Shown here one piece after another: positions 48,940 through 58,739 of a stretch of 64,000 nt of DNA (the stretch's first letter is position 1; every line of letters starts with the position of its first letter). The position numbers and the translations under genes are program-made. The notes beneath the pieces were generated by a model. It did no database searches. It saw nothing but the letters and a program-made list of their open reading frames with translations, and was not told the origin of the DNA. The stretch comes from Campylobacter concisus (lineage in GTDB: Bacteria; Campylobacterota; Campylobacteria; Campylobacterales; Campylobacteraceae), in assembly GCF_003048775.2 (NCBI RefSeq), contig NZ_CP049272.1:1-64000 (forward strand), in the 5' to 3' direction.

Positions 48940-49157
48940 AAATTTACTCCAAAACTGTATATGAATGTGAATATAGCATAGTCGTTATTTTAACATTATT
49001 GTTTATGGAATACAAAAATATCCAAACAATATCAATGAATTTATTGCAAATAAAGTCAACTATTAATTCTATATTTATTTAAAGTACTTACTACATACTG
49101 TTGTTGGTTAAATTTAAACTTTAAAATCTAATATTTGCCTCTAACCACAATTTCTTT

Positions 49158-50211
49158 TTAAATCCAAGTATAATAATCCTCTCTTGCTAGCCAATAGTCA
49201 AGCGGATCAAAATCGCTATACTCTTTTTCATAGTCTATGCTTTCTGCACAGTAGTCATAACACTCAAGCCCTTTTATGCTAACCTTATCTTTTTTTTGTT
49301 CAATATGCTCATATCTAAAACTTATCGCACGTTTTAAGATCTCTCTTATAAATTTTCTATCGCTGCTAAATTTTTGTGCCGTACTTTTTAAAGTTGCTAT
49401 GATATTTTTTATAAACACACCTTTATAATAAGCCACACTTAGAGCCTGAAGTAGCATTATCTTTGCCTTGTCTATAACTCCATTTTCATAAAAAATTTCT
49501 GCTATTTTTATGCATATTAGCGTATCTGTTTCAAAGTAAATTTCGTTATCCCAAAGGCCAAATTCGCTTGATATTTTATGCAAACATATATTTTCTTCTA
49601 CACTGCAGTTATTATAGGTGTCAAATTCGGCATCAGACCTTAAAAACCACTCAAATTTTATCTTCGCGTTTTTGCAGATGACGTAAGTTTGCCAGCTTCT
49701 CATAGAAGCTCTTATAGCGTAGTTAAATAGCTTGTGCTCGAGTTTTACGAAGTAGCACTTGTTTTTTAGTGGGATTATCTTCACTACTTCGCTTTTTGAA
49801 ATTTGATCTGCGACCTCTTTGTAGTATGAGAGTGGTTTTATCTCGCTTTTGATATATTTTTCTGCCTCATCAGCTACAACGATAAATTCTTCTTTTGTTG
49901 TGGCGGCTTTTATGAGTTTTTTGAAAACTTCACGAGCCCATTTGTGAAAGCCTATATGTGAAAAAACCATCCTCTAGTTCATATACTCGCCCAAATATCT
50001 TGGCGCTTTTGTTTTTTTGCATGAGCTTGAATATAGCGGCTGCACCGGCTATGCCGTTTTTGGGCCCACCACACATCGTGCGGTATATCCATCTTGTACA
50101 GGCAAAGCATTGATTTGTCGAGTCATTTAGCAACTGACCTAGCATATCCTTTGCTTGCTTCTCTTTGCCAGCCTCAAATAATAGCTCTTTTATCTGTCTT
50201 ATCTTTTTCAT
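49158..50211 (-). pseudogene. Helical-repeat protein broken by a frameshift
   Basis: Two frames look like one gene. The first (start 50211, after AAGGAG) encodes KKIRQIKELLFEAGKEK to RVYELEDG and stops at 49930. The second continues HIGFHKWAREVFKKLI to the stop at 49158. They join into ELEDGFSHIGFHKW if the six A on the plus strand at 49961-49966 were five, and the second frame's own ATG (49970) has no room for a ribosome site. The protein looks like TPR-type helical repeats. No family name is offered. The shared-operator promoter upstream points to the WYL regulon. Confidence 0.6.
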
Positions 50212-50249
50212 CATCACTCCTTTTTCTGATAAAGTTTAAAATAAAAAAT

Positions 50250-50265
50250 GGACATTTTTTATTCC
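50250..50265. promoter_or_regulatory. WYL-regulon motif site 1 (degenerate)
   Basis: GGACATTTTTTATTCC. On the plus strand it is followed after 11 nt by TATGAT (50277-50282), before the DUF262 gene. On the minus strand it is followed after 11 nt by TAAACT, before the helical-repeat gene. Confidence 0.6.
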
Positions 50266-50346
50266 TATTTTATTGGTATGATCCCACAAAAAGACATTAA
50301 AATAAAGATCTTTTTGACGATATAGAGTAGATAAAGGAGGAATGTA

Positions 50347-51669
50347 ATGGAAAATGAAACAAATTATATTTTAAGTGCTGGTGATATACTAGGTTGTCAA
50401 AAATATAAAATTCCAGACTATCAGCGCCCATATGTGTGGAGTGAGGATCTAGCTTTGGGACTATTTTCAAGCATTAAAAGGTCGTTTGAGAATGGAGTCT
50501 CTAACGAAATTTTATTAGGACACATTATATTGCATGTAGATGCAGGTGCCATAAATATAGTTGATGGACAACAGCGCATAACTACGCTGGCCCTTATTTT
50601 AAAAGCTTTAGGCGATAATGATGTGCTTTTTTTGGATAATAAGCTAAATATTTTATCGCATAAGGCTTTGAAAAGAAATTTTGAGCTTTTAAAATTAGAA
50701 TGTGCCGATATAAAAGATAGAGAAGACCTTGTAGAGCATATAAAAGAAAAGGTTAAATTTACATTCGTAAAAACTGAAGACTTGGATGAGGCATTTTTAT
50801 ATTTTGATACGCACAATACTAGTGGCAGAGCTCTTAGCGAAACAGATCTACTCAAAAATCACCACCTAATGTTTATGGATGAGACAAAATCAAAACAGCT
50901 AATGCTTCACTATGCTAAAAAATGGAATGAGTATTCTTTATATGGCGTTAATACATCTTGGTTTTTGAGGGAAAATTTGATATTTCGCACACTACGAACC
51001 GCACTAACCATAAGAAATATAAAAACTAATGCATATTATCCATATATAGTATTTGGTTATTATGGAGCAGATGATGAGTGGTACAGGATAAATTATTCTA
51101 TTTTTCAAGAATTTAAAAACCATTTCGATGAAAAAATAAAAATTTACAAAAGCAATATATCAGTAGCAGATGATGTGCTTGGTGGTGCAAATTTTTTTGA
51201 ATACGTTTTTAAGTATTGTGATATCTTAAAATACATTGAAAGTAATTTTATATTTTTTAATGGAGATTTTACGGGATGCAGTTATTTAAATCACGCTTGT
51301 CACGTGGTTTTGCTCTATATCGCTGATAAATTTAGCGTTGAGGCACTAGACGAACTTGCGGAGCTAGTTTTTTTTAATATTCTAGGTATAGCTTGTGGAT
51401 ATACGAAAATTTCCTATAATAGTATGGCAAATATAGTTGAGAGGTTGGTGCAGCTCATAGATACTTCAAATGCCATAGAGACTTTAAAAACAAAGATAGA
51501 AAAAGAACTAAAAACAAATACTAACATAGCTTCTGTTTCAAGCAAAAACAGAGAAAAACATTACAATAGAATAAAAGATAAGGCCAAATATACAAAAGAA
51601 TATATAACCAAGAGCTCATTTAATGTCATAAATTTTGAAGGAAAAGAAAATGGAAGCGAGCAAAAATAA
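50347..51669 (+). CDS. DUF262 protein 1 of a tandem pair
   Basis: The 440-residue protein has the DUF262 start KIPDYQRPYVWS (about 20-31) and the nucleotide-hydrolysis-linked signature VDGQQRITTLAL (about 73-84). The DUF262 fold belongs to the ParB/Srx superfamily; in GmrS it is fused or paired with DUF1524 to make GmrSD, which cuts modified DNA. This copy lacks a clear C-terminal DUF1524. RBS AGGAGG at 50336 precedes the ATG. Twenty bases of overlap with the next gene support a partnership. Possibly the regulatory half of a two-subunit nuclease; inference. Confidence 0.8.
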   Translation: MENETNYILSAGDILGCQKYKIPDYQRPYVWSEDLALGLFSSIKRSFENGVSNEILLGHIILHVDAGAINIVDGQQRITTLALILKALGDNDVLFLDNKLNILSHKALKRNFELLKLECADIKDREDLVEHIKEKVKFTFVKTEDLDEAFLYFDTHNTSGRALSETDLLKNHHLMFMDETKSKQLMLHYAKKWNEYSLYGVNTSWFLRENLIFRTLRTALTIRNIKTNAYYPYIVFGYYGADDEWYRINYSIFQEFKNHFDEKIKIYKSNISVADDVLGGANFFEYVFKYCDILKYIESNFIFFNGDFTGCSYLNHACHVVLLYIADKFSVEALDELAELVFFNILGIACGYTKISYNSMANIVERLVQLIDTSNAIETLKTKIEKELKTNTNIASVSSKNREKHYNRIKDKAKYTKEYITKSSFNVINFEGKENGSEQK

Positions 51670-53329
51670 TATAGGCAGTTTAGATAATTATAAATTTGAA
51701 ATACCTTTTTACCAAAGGGCATATTCTTGGAAAAAACAGGATATTGAAAAGTTAATAAATGATATAAACACCAAAGATAGACACTATCTTGGCAATATCG
51801 TAGTTAAAAAAAATGATGATGAATTTATAATTATAGACGGACAGCAGAGGCTAACCACTATTTATATTATTTTTATGGCACTAGGAGAAAAACTATTTGA
51901 GTTGGATTATGAAATAGATAGTGGTGACGGCGAAAAGCTAACAAATTTCGATGTAAATGAACGCAGATATACAAACAAGCAAATTTTAGATGCCGTTCTT
52001 TTTACAAAAGATAATAAAGCTTTGCTTGAGAATTCTTTTAAAGAAAAGCTAAATTCGGCTATTTTTACAATGACTATTATCCCAGAAAATGTCAAAGCTA
52101 CTGAGTATTTTGAACTAGTTAATACAAAAAGTATCCAGCTTGAAAATCATCAAGTATTAAAGGCTAGATTTTTAAGTAATATTAAAGAAAACTATGCAGA
52201 TGTAGCAAGAAAATGGGATATGATCTCAAATATGGATGAAAAATACGAAGATCAAATGTCAAAAAAAGGCAATAAATATCCACAATACGGCGAGTTAAGA
52301 ACTATAAATGAGTTTATAGAATTAAATTTTGATGACAAACAAGAAAAACAAGACAAAACAAATTCCGATGCAAAAAGTCTGGTGAAATTTCCAGTGTTTT
52401 TGCTCCTAGTTTTAAAGGTCTTTGTTGCCAAAAAAGGCCTCAAAATAGACATTATCATAAATAAAGACAAGCTTTTAGGTGAATTTGATAAGGTTTTTAA
52501 AGAACAAGCCAATATGCACTCTGAATTTATTAAGTTCCTAGAAGATATGCGTAACAAATTTGATAAATTTGTTTATAGAGATGATGAGATGCAAAACAAA
52601 AGATTACTAAATTTACAAAGGATGTTTTACTATACCAGCGAATACGATAAGCCCGAATTTATAGCTGCACTACTAGCCTTTTTAGATAAAAGCTCGCTAG
52701 GAGAGTATAATGAGGAAAATGCGCAAAAAGTTATCAAATTTCTCGAGCAATTAGATAACAAGCTAGCAAAAAGTGCTTTAGATAGCAGTGGATATCGTAA
52801 GGTAGTGGAAACTATAAATAACGTTGTAGAAAAAATTTATAATGGTGAAAACCTAGAAGCGCCAATGCTTGAAAAAATAAACTCTAGTTTTTTGGATGAT
52901 GGAACTGGGGTACCACACTATTGGTTTTATAGGTTAGAGTATCTGCTTTGGCGAGATTTTGAAAACCTAAATGTCTGCGGTATTTGCGCTGATGATATAA
53001 AAAGAGTATTTCCTAAATTTAATAAAGATGAATACCTAATCAAACCCCAAGATACAATAGAGCATATGTGGGCTACAAATTTGCAAGAAAATGCCAAAGC
53101 ACTAGATGATTTTGGAAATTTGGCCTTAATAAGAAAGGATTTTAACTCTAGCTTAAGTGATTATAATTTTGGTGAGAAGCTAAAAAGGATAAAAGAAAAT
53201 CCAAGCTCAAGTATAAAAATGCTGATATTTTATACACTTCAACAAGGCTATGACAGTGAAAAAATCAAAGGACTGGGAGATGTAATGAGACAAATTCTTT
53301 TTCAAGGCATAACAAATGACCCTCTCTAA
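51650..53329 (+). CDS. DUF262-DUF1524 nuclease, GmrSD-like, of the tandem pair
   Basis: I begin at the ATG at 51650 (MEASKNNIG), with AAGGA 8 bases upstream. DUF262 motifs are IPFYQRAYSWKK and IIDGQQRLTTIYI (Asp63 to Arg67). The C-terminal DUF1524 part has IEHMWATNLQEN and FGNLALIRKDFNSSLS, the His-plus-Asn pattern of this HNH-type nuclease. About 559 residues, the usual length for a fused GmrSD-like protein. It overlaps both neighbours (20 bases upstream, 14 downstream). Restriction of modified DNA is inferred from the family. Confidence 0.85.
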   Translation: MEASKNNIGSLDNYKFEIPFYQRAYSWKKQDIEKLINDINTKDRHYLGNIVVKKNDDEFIIIDGQQRLTTIYIIFMALGEKLFELDYEIDSGDGEKLTNFDVNERRYTNKQILDAVLFTKDNKALLENSFKEKLNSAIFTMTIIPENVKATEYFELVNTKSIQLENHQVLKARFLSNIKENYADVARKWDMISNMDEKYEDQMSKKGNKYPQYGELRTINEFIELNFDDKQEKQDKTNSDAKSLVKFPVFLLLVLKVFVAKKGLKIDIIINKDKLLGEFDKVFKEQANMHSEFIKFLEDMRNKFDKFVYRDDEMQNKRLLNLQRMFYYTSEYDKPEFIAALLAFLDKSSLGEYNEENAQKVIKFLEQLDNKLAKSALDSSGYRKVVETINNVVEKIYNGENLEAPMLEKINSSFLDDGTGVPHYWFYRLEYLLWRDFENLNVCGICADDIKRVFPKFNKDEYLIKPQDTIEHMWATNLQENAKALDDFGNLALIRKDFNSSLSDYNFGEKLKRIKENPSSSIKMLIFYTLQQGYDSEKIKGLGDVMRQILFQGITNDPL

Positions 53330-54794
53330 ATCTCTCTACATTCGCGGTCTTCAGTGCGAAAAGAGCTTGTGGCTTAAAAAGAAAAAGCCTGAGGTTTTGC
53401 AAGCTCCAGATGATGGTGCGCAGGCGGTGTTTGACACTGGTACGTCAGTTGGCGAGCTAGCCTGTGAGCTTTTTAGCGGCGGCGAGAGGATAAAGTACAC
53501 TGGCGATTTTAACGCGCAAATGGCAAAAACAAAAGAGCTTATAGAGCGCGGCACAAAGGTGATTTACGAAGCTACTTTTTGCTTTGATGGCATCCTTGTG
53601 ATGGTCGATATCCTTTGTGTCTGCGAGGATGGCCTCATCATCAATGAAGTAAAGAGCTCAACATTAGTAAAAGACGTCTATATCGATGATGCAAGCATCC
53701 AGTATTATGTCATTAGCTCGCTTGGCTACAAAGTAAGCGGTGCAAATATCATTCACATAGATAACACCTATGTAAGAGGCGAGAGGCTTGAACTTGAAAA
53801 GCTTTTTCACGCCGAAGATGTGACCGAGCAGATCATACAAAAACAAGCAGAAATTCCTCAAATTTTAAGTAAATTTGATGAAATTCTTAGCAAATACGTT
53901 GAGCCAGAGATTGATATCGGTCCTCACTGCTCAGACCCTTATAATTGCGACGCTTGGGAGTACTGCTGGTGCGAGCAGCGCGGCATACCAGAGTATAGCA
54001 TCTTTAACATATCTAGGCTCAGAAGCGATAAGAAATTTGAGCTTTATAAAAATGGCGTGGTTAAATTTGAAGATATCAAAGATCTGGATAAATTTAACGC
54101 CTCTCAGCAGATCCAAATCCGCTCCGAGCTCTCACAAGAAGAGATCATAGACAAGGATGCCATAGGGGAGTTTTTAAAGACGCTTAGCTATCCGCTCTAT
54201 CACCTTGACTTTGAGACCTTTCAGCAGGCGGTGCCAGAGTTTGTGGGGCTTAGTCCATACGAGCAGATACCTTTTCAGTTTTCTATCCACAAAGAGGACG
54301 GCAAAGGAAATTTAGAGCATTTTGAGTTTTTAGCCGAGGTCGGAGCTGATCCTAGATATGAGCTGGCGCTAAATTTGATCAAATTTATCCCGCAAGATGC
54401 CTGTGTGCTAGCCTATAACATGAGCTTTGAAAAAGGAGTGATAAGACGTCTTGCCGCAAATTACCCTCAAATTTCAAGTGAGCTTATGGCGATTCATGAC
54501 AATATAAAGGACCTAATGGCACCATTTGCGAGCAAGAGCTACTATCATCCAAAGATGCAGGGCAGCTACTCTATAAAATACGTCCTGCCAGCTCTAGTGC
54601 CTGAATTTGAGTTGGCATATAAGGATCTAAATTTGATCCACAATGGCGGCGAAGCGATGCAGGCATACGAAAACATGACGCGTATGTCAGCAGATGAGCG
54701 TGATGCCTATAAAAGTGCACTTTTAGCATACTGCAAGCTAGATACTCTAGCGATGGTTAAGGTTTTAGAAAAACTGCGTGAAGTAGCAAAATAG
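53316..54794 (+). CDS. Cas4-like nuclease fused to DEDDh-type DUF2779 exonuclease
   Basis: The N-terminal half reads like a Cas4/RecB-family PD-(D/E)XK domain: YIRGLQCEKSLWL with a first Cys, then NEVKSST (about 108-114) with the catalytic Glu and Lys, and a Cys cluster HCSDPYNCDAWEYCW (about 204-218) suited to an iron-sulfur cluster. The C-terminal DUF2779 half shows DnaQ-like motifs HLDFETF (about 295-301), LAYNMSFEKGVI and AYCKLDTLAM (about 471-480). The 492-residue length is normal for DUF2779. It starts inside the previous gene, so it belongs to the tandem DUF262 unit. Confidence 0.82.
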   Translation: MTLSKSLYIRGLQCEKSLWLKKKKPEVLQAPDDGAQAVFDTGTSVGELACELFSGGERIKYTGDFNAQMAKTKELIERGTKVIYEATFCFDGILVMVDILCVCEDGLIINEVKSSTLVKDVYIDDASIQYYVISSLGYKVSGANIIHIDNTYVRGERLELEKLFHAEDVTEQIIQKQAEIPQILSKFDEILSKYVEPEIDIGPHCSDPYNCDAWEYCWCEQRGIPEYSIFNISRLRSDKKFELYKNGVVKFEDIKDLDKFNASQQIQIRSELSQEEIIDKDAIGEFLKTLSYPLYHLDFETFQQAVPEFVGLSPYEQIPFQFSIHKEDGKGNLEHFEFLAEVGADPRYELALNLIKFIPQDACVLAYNMSFEKGVIRRLAANYPQISSELMAIHDNIKDLMAPFASKSYYHPKMQGSYSIKYVLPALVPEFELAYKDLNLIHNGGEAMQAYENMTRMSADERDAYKSALLAYCKLDTLAMVKVLEKLREVAK

Positions 54795-54809
54795 ACAAAA
54801 AAGTGTCTG
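54794..54809 (+). promoter_or_regulatory. WYL-regulon motif site 2
   Basis: AGACAAAAAAGTGTCT, then 11 nt, then TATAAT (54821-54826), then the nuclease pseudogene start at 54851. Confidence 0.75.
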
Positions 54810-54850
54810 ATTTGCCGGCTATAATGCTTTAAAAATTAAAGGAAAAAAGT

Positions 54851-56058
54851 ATGGATATAGAAAAATTTGAATCTATGCTAAAGCAAATCAAAATCCTAAA
54901 TAACAAGCTAGAGATCAAAAACTACGCGGTAATAACGATTATAATTTGTTTTTAGCACTTCTAGATATAAACGATGAGGTGCAATTACACTCACGATTTA
55001 TCTATTCACTACTTGATCCAAATTCGTCACATTATCAAAAAGAGTTATTCTTAGAGCTTTTTATAAAAGCATGCGGGCTAGAGGATTTTGGGCTAGACCC
55101 GCAAAGCGCAAAAGCCTATAAAGAATACGAAAACATAGATATCTATATAACTGATGGCGCGAAGCATATTATCTTAGAAAATAAAATAAATGCCGGCGAT
55201 CAAGAGGCTCAGATTAAAAGATACATAAAAACCGTCCAAAAAGAAAACGACGGCGAAGCTGAAATTTACGTACTATTTTTATCGCCGCAGGGGCGAGAGC
55301 CTAGCGGCTATAGTTTAAGTGGGCTAAAAATCGAAGGCGGCAAAATTTTAGAAAAAAACGGTGATAAAGTGGCTAAATTTAAGGCGATTTCATACGACAA
55401 AGAGATAATTACGTGGCTTGGTTTGTGTCTTGATGAGGCTGGAAATTTGGCAAATTTAGCCGCCGTGATATCGCAATACAAAAATGTAATTGAAAAAATT
55501 TATGGAAAATATAAAGGAGTACAGATGGACGAAAGAAAAATAATCGAAATAATACTTAAAAACTATGACGTAGTTGATGAAATAAGAAATAAATACTTTG
55601 ATATGGCCAATGCAAATAGACTTAACGAATTTATGTCAAATGTAAAAACTGAGCTTGAAAAAAGATTATCACAAGAATGGTGCGTAGAAATAGAAGAGGC
55701 TGATCCTAGTAGATATTTTACGCCTATATATATTTTTAAAAGAAGTTGGGATAATGGCTATTTATTGGCATTTGTTTTAGAATTTGATAGTAAAAAATTT
55801 TTATATCCATATATCGGACTTGCTTATGATACAGATAGAATAAATAAGGCATACATTGATAGCATACAAGTTAAAATTTCTAGCGAATGGAATATAGGTA
55901 CAAGATTTGCCAGATGGAAATGACTAAAAAAAGATCAGTTTTTGAGAGAGATGGTTTTTTATAAATATAGCGAAGATGAGCTAGTAGACGAACTAATAAA
56001 GATGAAAGACGAACTAGAGCCACTAGCCGATGAAATCGCTAAATTAATCGAGGCATAA
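54851..56058 (+). pseudogene. PD-(D/E)XK nuclease-superfamily protein, frameshift and stop
   Basis: The start (MDIEKFESMLKQIKILNN at 54851, after AAAGGAAAAAAG) is followed by a stop after 34 codons. The family sequence resumes in another frame: NNDYNLFLALLDINDEVQLHSRF, then nuclease-like residues in ENIDIYITDGAKHIILENKIN, so one A was lost from the run near 54914 (5 A where 6 would join). A TGA at 55921-55923 then interrupts the same frame, after which FLREMVFYKYSEDELVDELI continues to TAA at 56058. An intact version would have about 402 residues. Two lesions argue for real decay rather than one sequencing error. Confidence 0.75.
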
Positions 56059-56061
56059 GTC

Positions 56062-56169
56062 ATGCACGGCACAATACTTCAAGCAAAAGAGATCATTAAA
56101 AACGCAGACGCCATAGCCATCACAGCAGGTGCTGGCATTATTTGGATATTAATTCTTATAAAAATATAA
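56062..56169 (+). pseudogene. Truncated Sir2-family gene start
   Basis: Thirty-five codons read MHGTILQAKEIIKNADAIAI then TAGAG, the start of a Sir2 NAD-binding domain as in the intact gene at 60824-61642. After GAG the sequence changes to unrelated IIWILILIKI and stops. The DUF262-HNH gene begins 43 bases later, so this looks like the scar of an insertion or deletion. Confidence 0.75.
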
Positions 56170-56212
56170 ATTTAGTTATAATGATAATATAAAATTTTAC
56201 AAGGGGTAAAAT

Positions 56213-57961
56213 ATGGCTGGATTCCAACAAATAAAAATAGCAGAGGCGATACGAGAAATCGAGACGGATAAATATCTTATTCCCGCATTTCAAAGGGAGT
56301 ATGTTTGGTCTGGAGAGCAAGTAGAAAGGCTATTTGATTCTATTATGCGAGGCTATCCTATTAGCTCTATGCTTTTTTGGAAAGTTAGAAGCGAAAGCGC
56401 AGAGCAATGGAAGTTTTACAGTTTTTTAAGATACTTTAGAGAATGGTATCATACTCATAACGAATACAAGCCCACCAAGAGTATTGGCGAATTTTCGGCT
56501 ATACTAGATGGGCAACAAAGATTAACTTCGCTATATTTGGCGCTTTGCGGCGAATACCATACGCATAGGCCGTATAAAAAATGGGAAAATACAGACGATA
56601 AATTTAAAATTTGCGAGTTTTATTTTAACCTAACCGCAAGTCAAGAACCTAAAAATGATAACGTAGAATATGAATTTTTATGGTTGGAAAAAGCTGAAAC
56701 TGGCAGAAAAACCATTTACATGGATAAATTTGGTCAAAAATGGTTTAGATGCAAAGATATATATCCTCATAGCAATAACGACGTAAAGGCTATGGAAATA
56801 CAAGAAAATTTTGGTTTATCCAGCAAAGAAACTAAAAATTTAGCACTTTTTGAAAAAAGAGTATTTTCAGAAGATATTATCAGTTTCTATCAAGAAGACG
56901 ACCCAAATCCTGAAAAAGCGGTGAATATATTTATTCGTATTAACTCAGGCGGGACACACCTTAGCTATTCTGATATCTTATTTAGCTATGCTATCGCTAA
57001 CTGGAAACAAAAAGATGCCAGAAAAGAGATCAATGAACTTGTTGATTTTATAAATAACTCTAAAGGCTTTAATATCTCGAAGGATTTAGTACTTAAAGCG
57101 TTTTTATATTTATATCACGAAAATATAAAATTTGACATAGGTAGTTTTAATAACGGATTTATAGAAAATATCGAACAGCAATGGGATAACATAAAAATGG
57201 CCTTTCATAGCGTTTTTGATCTGCTTGAAAATTTTGGGTTTAATGCGCAAACAATGAGTTCGAATAATGCAATTTTACCAGTACTTTATTATGTATATCA
57301 TAAAAATTTAGCCAGCTCCATAGTTCACGGTACTGGACAAAAACAAACTAGAGAAGTTATAAAAAAATACTTACTAAGAGCTACGCTATTTAAGCCGTTT
57401 GGAGGAAGCGCAGATAGTGTTTTAACCGCAACGAGAAAAGTATTTAAAAAGGATTTTAACGGTAAAGTATTTTTTGACGAAAACATTGATGAATTCCCAT
57501 TAGAAGGTATTGAAAAGTCTTATAAATATAGCAATACTGTCGATGATGACTTTTTGCAAGACTTAATGCTGTATAGAAAAAATAGTCCAGAGGCTTTTGC
57601 CGTCTTATCTATCTTGTATCCGAATTTAGATACAAAGAATAACTTCCACAAGGATCACTTGCATCCAGAAAGTAAATACAAAGAGTATAAAAAATTGATG
57701 GAAAAAAATAAAAAAGAATACTATGACTTTTCCATGTACGATGCTCTCCCTAATTTACAGTTGCTAGATGCAAACGAAAATATGGCTAAAAACGATAAGA
57801 GTCTTGAAGAGTGGGTTGAAAGCGAATGTAGAAATAAAGACAAGAGTAAATTTTTAAAGGATCATTTAATACCTGATGTTGATTTATCTTTAGATAATTT
57901 TGATGATTTTTATGAAAAGCGTGAAAAGCTAATGATAAGCAAATTACGGGAGTTACTATAG
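56213..57961 (+). CDS. DUF262-HNH endonuclease
   Basis: The 582-residue protein is a third DUF262 member. Motifs are IPAFQREYVWSGEQVERLFDS (in pieces, about 23-43) and LDGQQRLTSLYL (Asp99 to Arg103). The C-terminus carries an HNH-like end: FHKDHLHPES near 480, then LPNLQLLDANENMAKND, the usual HNH order. No WYL-regulon motif lies upstream; a TATAAT at about 56179 serves instead. Its left edge cuts a Sir2 gene, so it probably arrived as its own cassette. Cleavage of foreign or modified DNA is inferred. Confidence 0.85.
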   Translation: MAGFQQIKIAEAIREIETDKYLIPAFQREYVWSGEQVERLFDSIMRGYPISSMLFWKVRSESAEQWKFYSFLRYFREWYHTHNEYKPTKSIGEFSAILDGQQRLTSLYLALCGEYHTHRPYKKWENTDDKFKICEFYFNLTASQEPKNDNVEYEFLWLEKAETGRKTIYMDKFGQKWFRCKDIYPHSNNDVKAMEIQENFGLSSKETKNLALFEKRVFSEDIISFYQEDDPNPEKAVNIFIRINSGGTHLSYSDILFSYAIANWKQKDARKEINELVDFINNSKGFNISKDLVLKAFLYLYHENIKFDIGSFNNGFIENIEQQWDNIKMAFHSVFDLLENFGFNAQTMSSNNAILPVLYYVYHKNLASSIVHGTGQKQTREVIKKYLLRATLFKPFGGSADSVLTATRKVFKKDFNGKVFFDENIDEFPLEGIEKSYKYSNTVDDDFLQDLMLYRKNSPEAFAVLSILYPNLDTKNNFHKDHLHPESKYKEYKKLMEKNKKEYYDFSMYDALPNLQLLDANENMAKNDKSLEEWVESECRNKDKSKFLKDHLIPDVDLSLDNFDDFYEKREKLMISKLRELL

Positions 57962-57989
57962 GATATGCTTTATAGTTGTATAAATAAAT

Positions 57990-58280
57990 TTAAGCTCTGA
58001 TCTTTGGGCTTAAATATTTTACATAGCATAGCTCTATACCACTAAGATCATCATCTTCAAAGTAAAAGTCCTGTAACTCAACAGAGAGAATTTCCTCCTC
58101 GTAGTCTTTCATATAAAAACTAACCTCGCAGACAATGTCTATCATATCTTTATCATGGTCAAGATATGTCTTAAAAAGCTTCTTAATGCGCATATACTCT
58201 GCCGTCATCTCACGCTGTATCTCAAGTAGCTTTTGATCAAAAGCTACCAAAAGCTCTTTTTCTTCTTTGGTGCAAACCAT
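57990..58280 (-). CDS. Small hypothetical protein under the WYL-regulon motif
   Basis: A 96-residue acidic, helical protein (KEEKELLVAFDQKLLEIQREM, then Asp/Glu-rich). No family is recognised. TTAGGAGG lies before its ATG. Its promoter has the shared inverted repeat at 58323-58338 on its own strand and TAATAT 11 nt further. Regulation by the shared operator is the only clue to its role. Confidence 0.6.
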   Translation of the reverse strand: MVCTKEEKELLVAFDQKLLEIQREMTAEYMRIKKLFKTYLDHDKDMIDIVCEVSFYMKDYEEEILSVELQDFYFEDDDLSGIELCYVKYLSPKIRA

Positions 58281-58322
58281 TTTTACCTCCTAAAAATTTA
58301 AGAAGATATTAGCAAGAGTTAA

Positions 58323-58338
58323 AGACAGAAAAATGTCT
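58323..58338 (-). promoter_or_regulatory. WYL-regulon motif site 3
   Basis: On the minus strand AGACATTTTTCTGTCT, 11 nt, then TAATAT (58311-58306), then the 96-residue gene. Confidence 0.7.
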
Positions 58339-58356
58339 GCTTTTTGGATATTTTAT

Positions 58357-58371
58357 AGACAAATTTTGTCC
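58357..58371 (+). promoter_or_regulatory. WYL-regulon motif site 4
   Basis: AGACAAATTTTGTCC, 11 nt, then TATAAT (58383-58388), then the gene at 58407. It stands 18 bases from site 3, so each of the two divergent genes has its own copy. Confidence 0.75.
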
Positions 58372-58406
58372 AAATTTTTATTTATAATAAAAAGATAGGA
58401 ACAAAA

Positions 58407-58739
58407 ATGAGCGAGCAAGAAATTTGGCAAGAGTATGATGAGTTTTCTTTTTTGGCGCAGGCTAAGTCAAGCTATGACTACGTAAATAACGCAAATTTTA
58501 CTAAGTATAGCAACACTGAGATGTCAAAAGATTTTTACAGGCAAGCTGTCAAGGCATTGAATAACCCTCATGATGTCGTTATTGAAGCTAAATTTATACT
58601 GCAAAATCTAAAAAACGACTTTGGCTGTGACGGCGAATTTATAAAAGAGATATGCTCTGAAATTTTAAATACAGAAATGACGCCATATGAGTATCAAGAG
58701 GTGGCTAAAATGATAGAAAACTATAGCTCTATCTCTTGA
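58407..58739 (+). CDS. Small hypothetical protein under the WYL-regulon motif
   Basis: A 110-residue soluble, helical protein (MSEQEIWQEYDEFSFLAQAK to AKMIENYSSIS). No family is recognised and no catalytic motif is visible. ATAGGAAC precedes its ATG. Its last 19 bases overlap the end of the convergent metallophosphoesterase gene, so the two messages are complementary at their 3' ends. Confidence 0.6.
   Translation: MSEQEIWQEYDEFSFLAQAKSSYDYVNNANFTKYSNTEMSKDFYRQAVKALNNPHDVVIEAKFILQNLKNDFGCDGEFIKEICSEILNTEMTPYEYQEVAKMIENYSSIS

Noticed and set aside
33627-50217. Direct repeat of the tRNA 3' end as an attachment site
   Set aside because: I found no second copy of the final 15 to 20 bases of tRNA-Met in the window.
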